A stretch of 64,000 nt of DNA, taken from Gemmatimonadota bacterium (lineage in GTDB: Bacteria > Gemmatimonadota > Gemmatimonadetes > Gemmatimonadales > GWC2-71-9). The stretch lies in contig JAPULZ010000064.1 of the NCBI GenBank assembly GCA_027294455.1, forward strand, positions 124,001-188,000, given 5' to 3'. Below are positions 26,280 through 33,544 of the stretch, piece after piece. The stretch's first letter is position 1. Each line of letters starts with the position of its first letter. The notes under the pieces were generated by a model, which saw only the letters and a list, made by a program, of their open reading frames with translations, did no database searches and was not told the origin of the DNA. Made by a program: the position numbers and the translations under genes.

Positions 26280-28099
26280 TGGAACATCCGCTGCTCGGTC
26301 TTGCAGGCATCATCGTCATCGGAATTGCCGCGCAGTGGCTGTCGTGGCGGATACGCTTGCCGTCCATTTTTCTCTTGCTCCTGGCGGGATTCGTGGCAGG
26401 GGCCGTCACGGGGTGGGTCGATCCCGATCAACTGCTTGGGGAGGCCCTCTTTCCCATCGTGTCGCTGTCGGTCGCCATCATCTTGTTCGAGGGCGGGCTC
26501 AGCCTCGACATCGAGGAACTCCGCAAGATCGGCAAGGTGGTTCGCAACCTGACGAGCATCGGCGTGGTCACGACGTGGGTGCTGGCCACCGTCCTCGCCC
26601 GACTCCTGCTCGGGTTCGATTGGCTGCTGTCGATTCTCCTGGGCGCGATCCTGGTGGTCACGGGACCCACCGTGATCATCCCTCTCCTGCGGCAGATTCG
26701 TCCCACGGCGCGTCTGAGCTCCGCGATCCGGTGGGAGGGCATAGTCAACGATCCCATCGGGGCGATCCTGGCCGTGCTGGTATTCAATTTCATCGTGATC
26801 GGAGAGGCCGAGTCCGGGGTGGTTGCGACCGCCGTCGGCGTGCTCAAAGCGTCGGTGGCCGGTGGCGCCCTGGGATTGGCGGGCGCAGCGTTGGTCGTCG
26901 TATTGCTCAAGAGATATTGGGTTCCGGACTTCTTGCAGAGCCCGGTCACGCTGGCCATCGTGGTGGTGGTATTCGCGCTCTCCGATTTGGTAATGTCGGA
27001 ATCGGGGTTGTTGGCCGTCACGGTGATGGGGAGCGCGCTGGCGAGCCAGAATCTCGTCACGGTGCGGCACATCGTGGAGTTCAAGGAGAATCTCCGGGTG
27101 CTGCTCATCTCCGCCCTATTCATCATCTTGGCGGCGCGGCTCCCGCTGCAAGATCCGGCCTACACCGACCTCGGCACCCTGGCGTTCGTCGCCGGCCTGG
27201 TGCTCATCGTCCGGCCGGCGACGGTGGCTGTGGCCACGTGGGGCACAGTGCTCAACTGGCGGGAGCGGGTCTTCCTCGGATTCATGGCACCGCGCGGGAT
27301 CGTCGCGGCGGCGGTGGCCTCGATTTTCTCCCTCGAGCTCATGGAGATGGGATACCCCGGCGCCGACAAGCTCGCGTCGGTGGTCTTCATGGTCATCATC
27401 GGCACCGTGGCGCTGTACGGGCTGGGCGCCGGCCGTGTTGCGCGGTGGCTCGACGTGGCCAAGCCGAATCCGCAGGGCCTGTTGCTGTTGGGGGCTGCGG
27501 CCTGGGTCCGCGCCGTCGCCGACGCGCTCCAGCAGGAGGGCGTGGAGGTGAAGCTCGTCGATGGGAACTGGAAGAACGTGGCGCAGGCCCGCCAGAGCGG
27601 TCTCGACGCGCACTACATGAACATCCTCACGGAGTACGCATTTGAAGACCTCGAGCTGGACGGGATCGGGCGCTTTCTGGCCCTCACCTCCAACGACGAG
27701 GTGAACGCCCTGGCCACCGTGCACGCGAGTGAGGTGTTCGATCGGGCCAACGTGTATCAACTGCCACCCGAGTCGGCGGAAGAAGGCGGCAAGCTCGCCG
27801 ACATGCCGCGCCATCTGCAGGGCCGTCGCCTCTTCGACCCGGCGGCCACCTGTTCGGAGATCACGCGGCGGTTCGCGCAGGGCGCGACGGTGAAACGCAC
27901 GGGCCTCACCGAAGAGTTTGGGTTTGAGGATTTTCTGGAACACTATCGGGAGCAGGCGCTTCCCCTGTTCGTCGTCAACAGCAACGGTGCGGTGACGGTA
28001 CTGCAAGCGCAGGGCAAGGTTCCGGTGAAGCGAGGTCAGACGCTCATCAGTCTGGTCTTCAACTCGGATGGGGTTCCTGATACCGCGGAGAAAGAATGA
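26279..28099 (+). CDS. CPA-family cation:proton antiporter with cytosolic RCK domain
   Basis: This 606-residue protein starts with GTG in the stop codon of the preceding gene. Residues about 1-395 form 12 or so membrane segments of the Na+(K+)/H+ exchanger fold, with AIILFEGGLSLDIEEL and WEGIVNDPIGAILAVLVFNF, where the NDP acidic residue is the expected ion-binding site. After about residue 400 a Rossmann-like RCK/TrkA-N domain follows, with LLLLGAAAWVRAVADALQQEGVEVKLVDGN. This suggests regulation by nucleotides or NAD(H). K+/H+ or Na+/H+ selectivity is not determinable. Its stop overlaps the next start (ATGA). Confidence 0.88.
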   Translation: MEHPLLGLAGIIVIGIAAQWLSWRIRLPSIFLLLLAGFVAGAVTGWVDPDQLLGEALFPIVSLSVAIILFEGGLSLDIEELRKIGKVVRNLTSIGVVTTWVLATVLARLLLGFDWLLSILLGAILVVTGPTVIIPLLRQIRPTARLSSAIRWEGIVNDPIGAILAVLVFNFIVIGEAESGVVATAVGVLKASVAGGALGLAGAALVVVLLKRYWVPDFLQSPVTLAIVVVVFALSDLVMSESGLLAVTVMGSALASQNLVTVRHIVEFKENLRVLLISALFIILAARLPLQDPAYTDLGTLAFVAGLVLIVRPATVAVATWGTVLNWRERVFLGFMAPRGIVAAAVASIFSLELMEMGYPGADKLASVVFMVIIGTVALYGLGAGRVARWLDVAKPNPQGLLLLGAAAWVRAVADALQQEGVEVKLVDGNWKNVAQARQSGLDAHYMNILTEYAFEDLELDGIGRFLALTSNDEVNALATVHASEVFDRANVYQLPPESAEEGGKLADMPRHLQGRRLFDPAATCSEITRRFAQGATVKRTGLTEEFGFEDFLEHYREQALPLFVVNSNGAVTVLQAQGKVPVKRGQTLISLVFNSDGVPDTAEKE

Positions 28100-30066
28100 A
28101 CGCGCACACACATGGTTCTCGGTTGATCGCCTTGCTGCTGGTATGCGGTTGGACGACCGACTCGGCCGCACAGCAAGGCACGGAGAACGGTGCTTGGCGC
28201 TACTACGCCGGAGACGCGGCGAGCACGCGGTATTCCTCCCTCCAACAGATCCATCGAGACAACGTCGGCGACCTGGAGATCGTCTGGCGCTGGAAGACCG
28301 ACAACTTCGGCGCCCGACCCGAAACCAACTACCGCGGCACGCCCATCATGGTGAACGGTGTGCTGTACGCGACCGCGGGGTACCGCCGGGCGGCGGTCGC
28401 GATCGACGCCGCGACGGGAGAGACGCTCTGGATGTACCGGCTGGACGAGGGCGAACGGGGCGACAACGCCCCGCGGCGTAATTCCGGTCGAGGCGTGGCG
28501 TATTGGTCCGACGGGGTGGAGGCGCGGATCGTCTTGATCACCCCCGGCTATCATATGGTCTCGCTCGATGCGGCCAGTGGTGTGCCCGATCCACGTTTTG
28601 GTACGGGTGGCATTGTCGACCTGAAGCAGGGCTTGGATCGATCCGTCGATCTCATCCACGATCGGATTGGCTCGAGTTCGCCGCCCATGATCGTGGGAGA
28701 CGTCATCGTCGTCGGGGCGGCGCTGCCCCAAGGCGACGCCCCGCCTACCAAAGAGATGCCGCCAGGCCACATTCGCGGGTACGACGTGCGCACGGGGGAG
28801 CGGCTGTGGATCTTTCACACGATTCCCCAGCCAGGCGAATTCGGCCATGAGACCTGGGGGGAAGATTCCTGGAGGTATACCGGGAACGCGGCTGTGTGGA
28901 CGACGTTCTCGGCGGATCTCGAGTTGGGATATGTGTATCTGCCGACGGAGTTGGGGACCGGCGATTACTACGGCGGCCATCGACCCGGCAACAATTTGTT
29001 CTCCAACAGTCTGGTGTGCCTGGATGCCACCACCGGCGAGCGGGTGTGGCACTACCAGCTGGTGCATCACGGTATTTGGGATTATGACCTTCCGGCGGCG
29101 CCCATCCTGGCCAACATCACGGTGGACGGGCGTCCAATCAAAGCCGTCGCCCAAGTTACCAAGCAAGGGTTCACGTACGTGTTCGACCGGGTGACCGGCG
29201 AACCGGTCTGGCCAATCGAGGAGCGGCCGGTTCCGGCCAGTGATGTGCCCGGCGAGCGCACCGCCCGGACGCAGCCGCACCCCACGTGGCCATTGCCCTT
29301 CGACCGCCAGGGCGTCTCGACCGACGATCTCATCGACTTCACGCCCGAGCTGCATGCGCAAGCCGTGGAGATCGCATCGCACTACCGCATCGGTCCGCTG
29401 TACCATCCGCCGTCTCTCATCGACTCCGCGGGCACGCAGGGCACATTGAACCTGCCGGGCTCTCTCGGAGGGGCCAACTGGCCCGGCGCTGCCCTCGATC
29501 CCCGGACGGGGATCCTCTATGTCCCGTCGTCTACGAATCCGAACATCCTCGGCCTGGTCGCCAATCCAGAGCGTTCCAACATGGACTTCATCCAGGGCCG
29601 GCCGGATTTTCGGCCGACGGGCCGCGGCGGCCCTCAAGGTCTGCCGTTGATCAAGCCACCGTGGGGTCGGATCACGGCCATCGATCTCAACACCGGCGAG
29701 CACGTGTGGATGGTGGCCAACGGCGATACGCCCGCGTCGGTGCGCGACCATCCGGCGTTGGCCGGGGTCGAGCTCCCGCGCACCGGGCACCCGACGCGCG
29801 CAGGCTTGCTGGTGACGGCGACGCTGCTCTTTGCCGGCGACGGCGGTGCTGGGTTCGGCGATTCGCCGACGGGTATGTTCCGCGCGCATGACAAACGCAC
29901 CGGAAAAATCCTCGCCGAGATCGAGCTCCCAGCCCATCAGACGGGGGTTCCCATGACCTATGCGGTGGACGGGCGGCAATACATCGTGGTCCCGGTGGGC
30001 GGCCGGGACCATCCGGCGGAGCTGGTCGCGTTCAGTCTACCCGCGTCTCGCGACCGGCCGCGATAA
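28096..30066 (+). CDS. PQQ-dependent dehydrogenase (quinoprotein)
   Basis: This 656-residue exported protein (signal peptide ending DSAAQQ) has the eight-bladed propeller of PQQ alcohol/glucose-type dehydrogenases. Blade repeats include GDAASTRYSSLQQI, DAATGETLWMYRL, DATTGERVWHYQLVHHGIWDYDLPAAPIL, VFDRVTGEPVWPIEER, and near the end MTYAVDGRQYIVVPVGG. It oxidises an alcohol or sugar in the periplasm and passes electrons to the respiratory chain. The preceding antiporter overlaps it by four bases, suggesting an operon with the MBL lipoprotein. No PQQ biosynthesis gene is in the window, and the C-terminal haem c domain of quinohaemoproteins is absent. Confidence 0.9.
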   Translation: MNAHTHGSRLIALLLVCGWTTDSAAQQGTENGAWRYYAGDAASTRYSSLQQIHRDNVGDLEIVWRWKTDNFGARPETNYRGTPIMVNGVLYATAGYRRAAVAIDAATGETLWMYRLDEGERGDNAPRRNSGRGVAYWSDGVEARIVLITPGYHMVSLDAASGVPDPRFGTGGIVDLKQGLDRSVDLIHDRIGSSSPPMIVGDVIVVGAALPQGDAPPTKEMPPGHIRGYDVRTGERLWIFHTIPQPGEFGHETWGEDSWRYTGNAAVWTTFSADLELGYVYLPTELGTGDYYGGHRPGNNLFSNSLVCLDATTGERVWHYQLVHHGIWDYDLPAAPILANITVDGRPIKAVAQVTKQGFTYVFDRVTGEPVWPIEERPVPASDVPGERTARTQPHPTWPLPFDRQGVSTDDLIDFTPELHAQAVEIASHYRIGPLYHPPSLIDSAGTQGTLNLPGSLGGANWPGAALDPRTGILYVPSSTNPNILGLVANPERSNMDFIQGRPDFRPTGRGGPQGLPLIKPPWGRITAIDLNTGEHVWMVANGDTPASVRDHPALAGVELPRTGHPTRAGLLVTATLLFAGDGGAGFGDSPTGMFRAHDKRTGKILAEIELPAHQTGVPMTYAVDGRQYIVVPVGGRDHPAELVAFSLPASRDRPR

Positions 30067-30092
30067 AGAGGGACGGGAGACCAGGTCCCTCT
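30067..30092. terminator. Hairpin directly after the PQQ dehydrogenase stop
   Basis: AGAGGGAC (30067-30074) pairs perfectly with GTCCCTCT (30085-30092) across a ten-base loop, starting at the base after the stop codon. It has no U-run. It probably ends or protects the antiporter/PQQ transcript. Confidence 0.45.
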
Positions 30093-30115
30093 CTCGCACT
30101 TCCGTTTCTAATCAT

Positions 30116-30316
30116 TCACCTGTTTGCCGGCTCGGGGCGCCAAGGGTATGGACCCATCCAGTCATCCATCATCAGCCGCCATGCGTTCATTTCGAGCCAC
30201 TGATCGTACATGGCCCAGTCTTTGTATTTCGGTACCCGCACCGTGCTCGGCACCATGAAGGGGTTGGCGCCTTGTTGCAACTCCGCGTAGATGGCGGCGC
30301 GTAAATCGCGGACGTC
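30116..30316 (-). pseudogene. C-terminal fragment, probably of an MBL-fold hydrolase
   Basis: About 66 codons at the 3' end look like real protein: ADVRDLRAAIYAELQQG, then VRVPKYKDWAMYDQWLEMN, ending PYPWRPEPANR. The PKYKDW...YDxWLxxN pattern resembles the tail of secreted MBL-fold metallohydrolases of the glyoxalase/PQQ-relay type. None of the zinc-binding HxHxDH core is present; further upstream the frame only runs antisense to the FdhE gene. The fragment ends at a 12-bp palindrome where it meets the FdhE-like sequence head to head. The family call is tentative. Confidence 0.45.
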
Positions 30317-30319
30317 CGC
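30308..30319. repeat. 12-bp palindrome at the junction of two gene fragments
   Basis: GCGGACGTCCGC is a perfect palindrome. It lies exactly where the minus-strand MBL-like fragment and the plus-strand FdhE-like gene, both lacking their 5' ends, meet. Both frames read ADVR through it because it is self-complementary. Confidence 0.5.
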
Positions 30320-30337
30320 CGACTGCCGTTTACCGAA

Positions 30338-30967
30338 TTGCTTCCCATGTTCCGTGACTTTCTGGCACAGGTCGCGCCGGTGGCTACCAGCGGGTTGGAG
30401 GTGACCGCCGCGTGTTTGCAGGATGCCACCGACACCGAGACGGTTCGGTTGTTGCGGGATTTCGTCACCGGCAACGATCCATCCGCGCTCGCGGCCACCC
30501 TGGAGTGTGAGCTCCCGCAGCTTGAATTCTTCCCCCGGGCGTTTCTCCAACCCGTCGCCGAAGCCGCCGCCGCCCGTGCGGGCGTACCGATCGGCGACTG
30601 GCGGCAGTCCCACTGTCCCCGCTGCGAGCGGCCTCCTCAGGTGGCCGCGATTCGCGATGTGGCCGAGGCCAAGGGGCAGCGATCGCTCATCTGTTCGTTT
30701 TGTGCCTCGGAGTGGCCGTTCGCTCGGTCGACGTGCCCGAGTTGTGGTGAGCAGGATCCCGACAAGTTGATCTACCATGTGGCGGACACCGCGGACTACA
30801 TCCGGATCGAGGAGTGCAAGGCATGCCGTCGCTACAGCAAGTCGGTAGATCTGCGAGAGGACGGGAGGGCGGTGCCGCTGGTCGATGACATCGGGTTCAT
30901 GGCCCTGGACCTGTGGGCCCACCAGCAGGACCTTCGGAGAATCCACCCCAATTTGCTGGGACTCTGA
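30338..30967 (+). CDS. fdhE: FdhE-like formate dehydrogenase accessory protein, N-terminally short
   Basis: This frame of about 209 residues shows four CxxC pairs in the FdhE arrangement: CPRC, CSFC, CPSC and CKAC. They bind iron or zinc in a protein that helps assemble formate dehydrogenase. The N-terminal helical region of about 70 residues found in full FdhE is missing; the frame is open back to a stop at 30302 and starts only with TTG 30338 or ATG 30347, with no ribosome site. Together with the abutting fragment upstream this suggests a 5' truncation by rearrangement. No formate dehydrogenase structural gene is present in the window. The four CxxC make the C-terminal identity quite safe. 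Confidence 0.7.
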   Translation: MLPMFRDFLAQVAPVATSGLEVTAACLQDATDTETVRLLRDFVTGNDPSALAATLECELPQLEFFPRAFLQPVAEAAAARAGVPIGDWRQSHCPRCERPPQVAAIRDVAEAKGQRSLICSFCASEWPFARSTCPSCGEQDPDKLIYHVADTADYIRIEECKACRRYSKSVDLREDGRAVPLVDDIGFMALDLWAHQQDLRRIHPNLLGL

Positions 30968-31004
30968 CCCCCACGCGCGCCTCGCCGAGGCTCGTGGCGG
31001 ACCG

Positions 31005-31010
31005 TATCTT
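31005..31010 (+). promoter_or_regulatory. Candidate -10 box (TATCTT) next to a start codon
   Basis: TATCTT ends six bases before the ATG of the TRAP binding protein (31017). A transcript from it would start at or near the ATG, and there is no Shine-Dalgarno sequence. The same box occurs before other genes here (4851, 8134; CATCTT at 23302, 25371 and 43191). Confidence 0.35.
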
Positions 31011-31016
31011 TGTCCC

Positions 31017-32027
31017 ATGATCGAGCTTGTGACAGGGGCGCAGTGGGTCCCCGCCCGGCGGGGAGGCCTCCTGGCCTGGGGGCTCTTGGCCCTGGCCGCC
31101 TGCGCAGGGGAACCGGCCGGCCTGGAGATCAGGCTGGCCCATTCGGCGTCCCCGCGGTCGCTGATCGCCCTCTCCGCCGAGGAATTCGCCCGCCGCGCCA
31201 ACGAGCGCCTGGGGAGCCGCGCCCGGGTGGTGGTCTACGGGTCGGCCCAGCTGGGTAGCGATGAAGTCGTGCTGAGCAAGCTCAAACTCGGGACGGTCGA
31301 TATCGGGCTCAACTCGACGGTGATGGAGTCGGTGGTGGACGAGTTTGCGCTGTTCGAGATGCCATATTTGGTTCAGGATCGCGAGCACATGCTTCGCATC
31401 GAGCATGAGGTGTTCTGGCCGTCGCTGGCGCCCCGGGCTGAGGCGGCGGGGTATGAGATCTTGGCGCTGTGGGAAAACGGGTTCCGGCACATCACGAACA
31501 ATACGCGCGCCATCGTGACACCCCGCGACCTCGAGGGGATCAAGCTGCGCACGCCGAGCAGTCCGTGGCGGCTGAAGCTGTTCCGCCGGTTCGGGGCCAA
31601 TCCCGCGCCGTTGCCCTTTACCGATCTGTTCCTGGCGTTGCAAACCGGCCTCATGGACGGACAGGAGAACCCGCTCAGCAACGTCGTGACGGCCAAGCTC
31701 GATGAAGTCCAGACCTTCCTGTCACTAACCGGGCACGTGTATAGTCCGGCGTACGTGACCGTGGGAGCCGAGTCGTGGGCCGCGCTGCCGGAAGGCGTTC
31801 GGACAATTCTCGAGGAGACCGCCCGCGAGACGCAGCAATTCGCTCTCGCCACGGGCGAGCGTTTGGATACCGCATTCCTGGATCAGTTGCGCGAGTCGGG
31901 CATGGTGGTGAACGAGGCGGACCGCGCCAGCTTCGCCAGGGCGAGTGAGAGCATGTATGAGGAATTTGGGGCGGCGGTCCCGGATGGCCGGGCGTTGATC
32001 GAAGCCGCGTTGGCGTTGGCGCGATAA
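31017..32027 (+). CDS. TRAP transporter substrate-binding protein (DctP-like), orphan
   Basis: This 336-residue lipoprotein (lipobox LLALAACAG) has the DctP fold: IRLAHSASPRSLIALSAEEFARR at the start, the FEMPYLVQDREHMLRI segment, ALWENGFRHITNNTRAI, and the ligand-binding Arg/Gly region GIKLRTPSSPWRL with LFLALQTGLMDGQENPLSNV. These proteins bind organic acids (C4-dicarboxylates, lactate, sugar acids) outside the membrane and hand them to DctQ/DctM. Neither membrane subunit follows; the next genes encode an iron-sulfur protein and a Cys-rich protein. It may serve a transporter elsewhere or act as a sensor component. Confidence 0.88.
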   Translation: MIELVTGAQWVPARRGGLLAWGLLALAACAGEPAGLEIRLAHSASPRSLIALSAEEFARRANERLGSRARVVVYGSAQLGSDEVVLSKLKLGTVDIGLNSTVMESVVDEFALFEMPYLVQDREHMLRIEHEVFWPSLAPRAEAAGYEILALWENGFRHITNNTRAIVTPRDLEGIKLRTPSSPWRLKLFRRFGANPAPLPFTDLFLALQTGLMDGQENPLSNVVTAKLDEVQTFLSLTGHVYSPAYVTVGAESWAALPEGVRTILEETARETQQFALATGERLDTAFLDQLRESGMVVNEADRASFARASESMYEEFGAAVPDGRALIEAALALAR

Positions 32028-32037
32028 GGACAAGGAC

Positions 32038-32856
32038 ATGCAGATCGATCCCAAGAAGTGTGTTGCGTGCGGAAACTGCGTAGCGGTGTGTCCGATGGGA
32101 GCGATCTACATCGACCGCGGCACCAATCGGGCGGTGGTCAACACGACCGAGTGTGTCGAATGTTACAATTGTTTTCGCGGCATGAGCATGGAGCATCTCA
32201 ATCCGGTTGTCGTGCGGTCGATCCGGCGCTTGCTCGGACTCGTGCGCCTTCGTTTCGATCCCGAACCCGACGTGTGTCCCACGTCGGCGATCACGCCGGA
32301 TGAGCTGGTGTGGCCCCGCACCGTTCGTCGGGCGTTCAGCGATGTGACCGCGACGCACGAGAGTACGGGTATCCACGGTCGCGGCACCGAGGAAGTCAAA
32401 ACCAACGATGTCACCAACCGGCTTGGGTTGGGCGCGGTGGGACTCACCGTGGAACTGGGCCGGCCGGGTGTCGGGGTGTGGTTCCGCGATGTGGAGCATG
32501 TCACGAAGAGCTTGGCAACCGCGGGCGTGAGCTTCGAAAGCAAGAACCCGGTGACCGCCATGATGGTCGAGGGTGGCCAGGGGCGCCTCAACCCGGAGAT
32601 CCTGGACGAGAAGGTCATGTCCGTGATCGTCGAGTTCACGACCCCGGAGGCGGACATCCTCCGGGTCCTCGAATTGCTCAAGCGGGTGGCGACGGAGATT
32701 CCGACGATCATGGCGTTGGGTATCTCCGTGCGCTGTGACGAGACGGGGCATGCCGATATCGAGCAAGTCTTGGCCGACAACGGATTCGCGCCTCTGCGGG
32801 CCAAGACCAACCTGGGATTGGGACGGGCCGAGTCGGCGCCGGTCCCCTCGGCGTAG
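32038..32856 (+). CDS. 4Fe-4S dicluster protein with C-terminal domain like 6-hydroxynicotinate reductase
   Basis: This 272-residue protein begins with a bacterial ferredoxin module (CVACGNCVAVCPMGAIYI) followed by CVECYNC and a late CP (DVCPTSAI), enough for two clusters. The C-terminal part (about 115-270) includes GTEEVKTNDVTNRLGLGAVGLTVELGRPGVGVWFRDVEHV and SFESKNPVTAM. From memory that resembles the end of the longer clostridial 6-hydroxynicotinate reductase, so an electron-transfer role in reducing a ring or organic acid is possible. This similarity could not be tested. A GGACAAGGAC site precedes the ATG. It is likely co-transcribed with the TRAP protein (10-base gap) and the next gene. 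Confidence 0.7.
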   Translation: MQIDPKKCVACGNCVAVCPMGAIYIDRGTNRAVVNTTECVECYNCFRGMSMEHLNPVVVRSIRRLLGLVRLRFDPEPDVCPTSAITPDELVWPRTVRRAFSDVTATHESTGIHGRGTEEVKTNDVTNRLGLGAVGLTVELGRPGVGVWFRDVEHVTKSLATAGVSFESKNPVTAMMVEGGQGRLNPEILDEKVMSVIVEFTTPEADILRVLELLKRVATEIPTIMALGISVRCDETGHADIEQVLADNGFAPLRAKTNLGLGRAESAPVPSA

Positions 32857-32866
32857 AGGAGAACTC

Positions 32867-33541
32867 GTGACGCACACGCTGCACCGGCATGGTCGATACG
32901 AAGACCTGGCCTCGGACTTCATTGTGACGGCGATGCCCGCGAGGGGATTCAACGATCGCGATGCGCTGCCGAAACTGAAACAGTTCCTGCGTACGGCCCT
33001 CAAATACCGACCGGTCAACCTGGGCAATTCGATCAAGGGCGCGCAGCACCGATCGTCGAGGGCTTTGAGCCCCATGGTGCATTGGCGCCGAGACTCCGCT
33101 GCCGATCCCCAGAGTGTGATCGCGGAAGTGGATCGGCCCACCACCGTGTCGGCGGTATTCGATAACGCCGAGGCAGTGCAGCGGCTCGTGGCCGAATTGG
33201 TGGAGCTCGACCTCGGGCTGTCGGTGAACATTGCATCGGTCCCCGACAAAGCGGTCGAGTGTTGTGACGGTGCCGGCCTCGTACGGCATAGCGTCGAGTA
33301 CTCCTTGGGGTTCCGCGGCCAGACGGAGCGGCTGCCCGACGACGCGACCCTCCAGTTGACGACGATGTGTGGACATGGAATGATCGCTTCGGGGTTCGCG
33401 CGGAAGATGACCGATTGGGTCCGCTCCGGCCGGAGAACGCCGGAGGAAGCGAGCCGCTACCTGGCTCGGTTCTGCGTGTGCGGGAGTTTCAATCCGGCTC
33501 GGGCGCGCCGCATTTTCGAGCAGGCAGCCAAGGGCGAGTAG
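32867..33541 (+). CDS. Cysteine-rich protein of unknown function
   Basis: This 224-residue protein has a GTG start with a strong GAGGAGAA site. It has cysteines at about 132-133 (ECCDGAG), 168 (MCGHGM) and 203/205 (FCVCGSFN), a set that could hold a metal or Fe-S cluster. The segments TTMCGHGMIASGFARKM and RRTPEEASRYLARFCVCGSFN look highly constrained. No signal peptide or membrane segment is present. I do not recognise the family. Its position directly after the 4Fe-4S protein (10-base gap) suggests the two work together. Confidence 0.65.
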   Translation: MTHTLHRHGRYEDLASDFIVTAMPARGFNDRDALPKLKQFLRTALKYRPVNLGNSIKGAQHRSSRALSPMVHWRRDSAADPQSVIAEVDRPTTVSAVFDNAEAVQRLVAELVELDLGLSVNIASVPDKAVECCDGAGLVRHSVEYSLGFRGQTERLPDDATLQLTTMCGHGMIASGFARKMTDWVRSGRRTPEEASRYLARFCVCGSFNPARARRIFEQAAKGE

Positions 33542-33544
33542 CGA

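Noticed and set aside
28036-30012. 658-codon minus-strand open frame opposite the PQQ dehydrogenase
   Set aside because: Pure antisense shadow of a well-supported enzyme; no domain, no ribosome site, arginine-rich composition.
31675-33249. 524-codon minus-strand frame opposite the TRAP, 4Fe-4S and Cys-rich genes
   Set aside because: It crosses three real plus-strand genes and has no recognisable protein motif.
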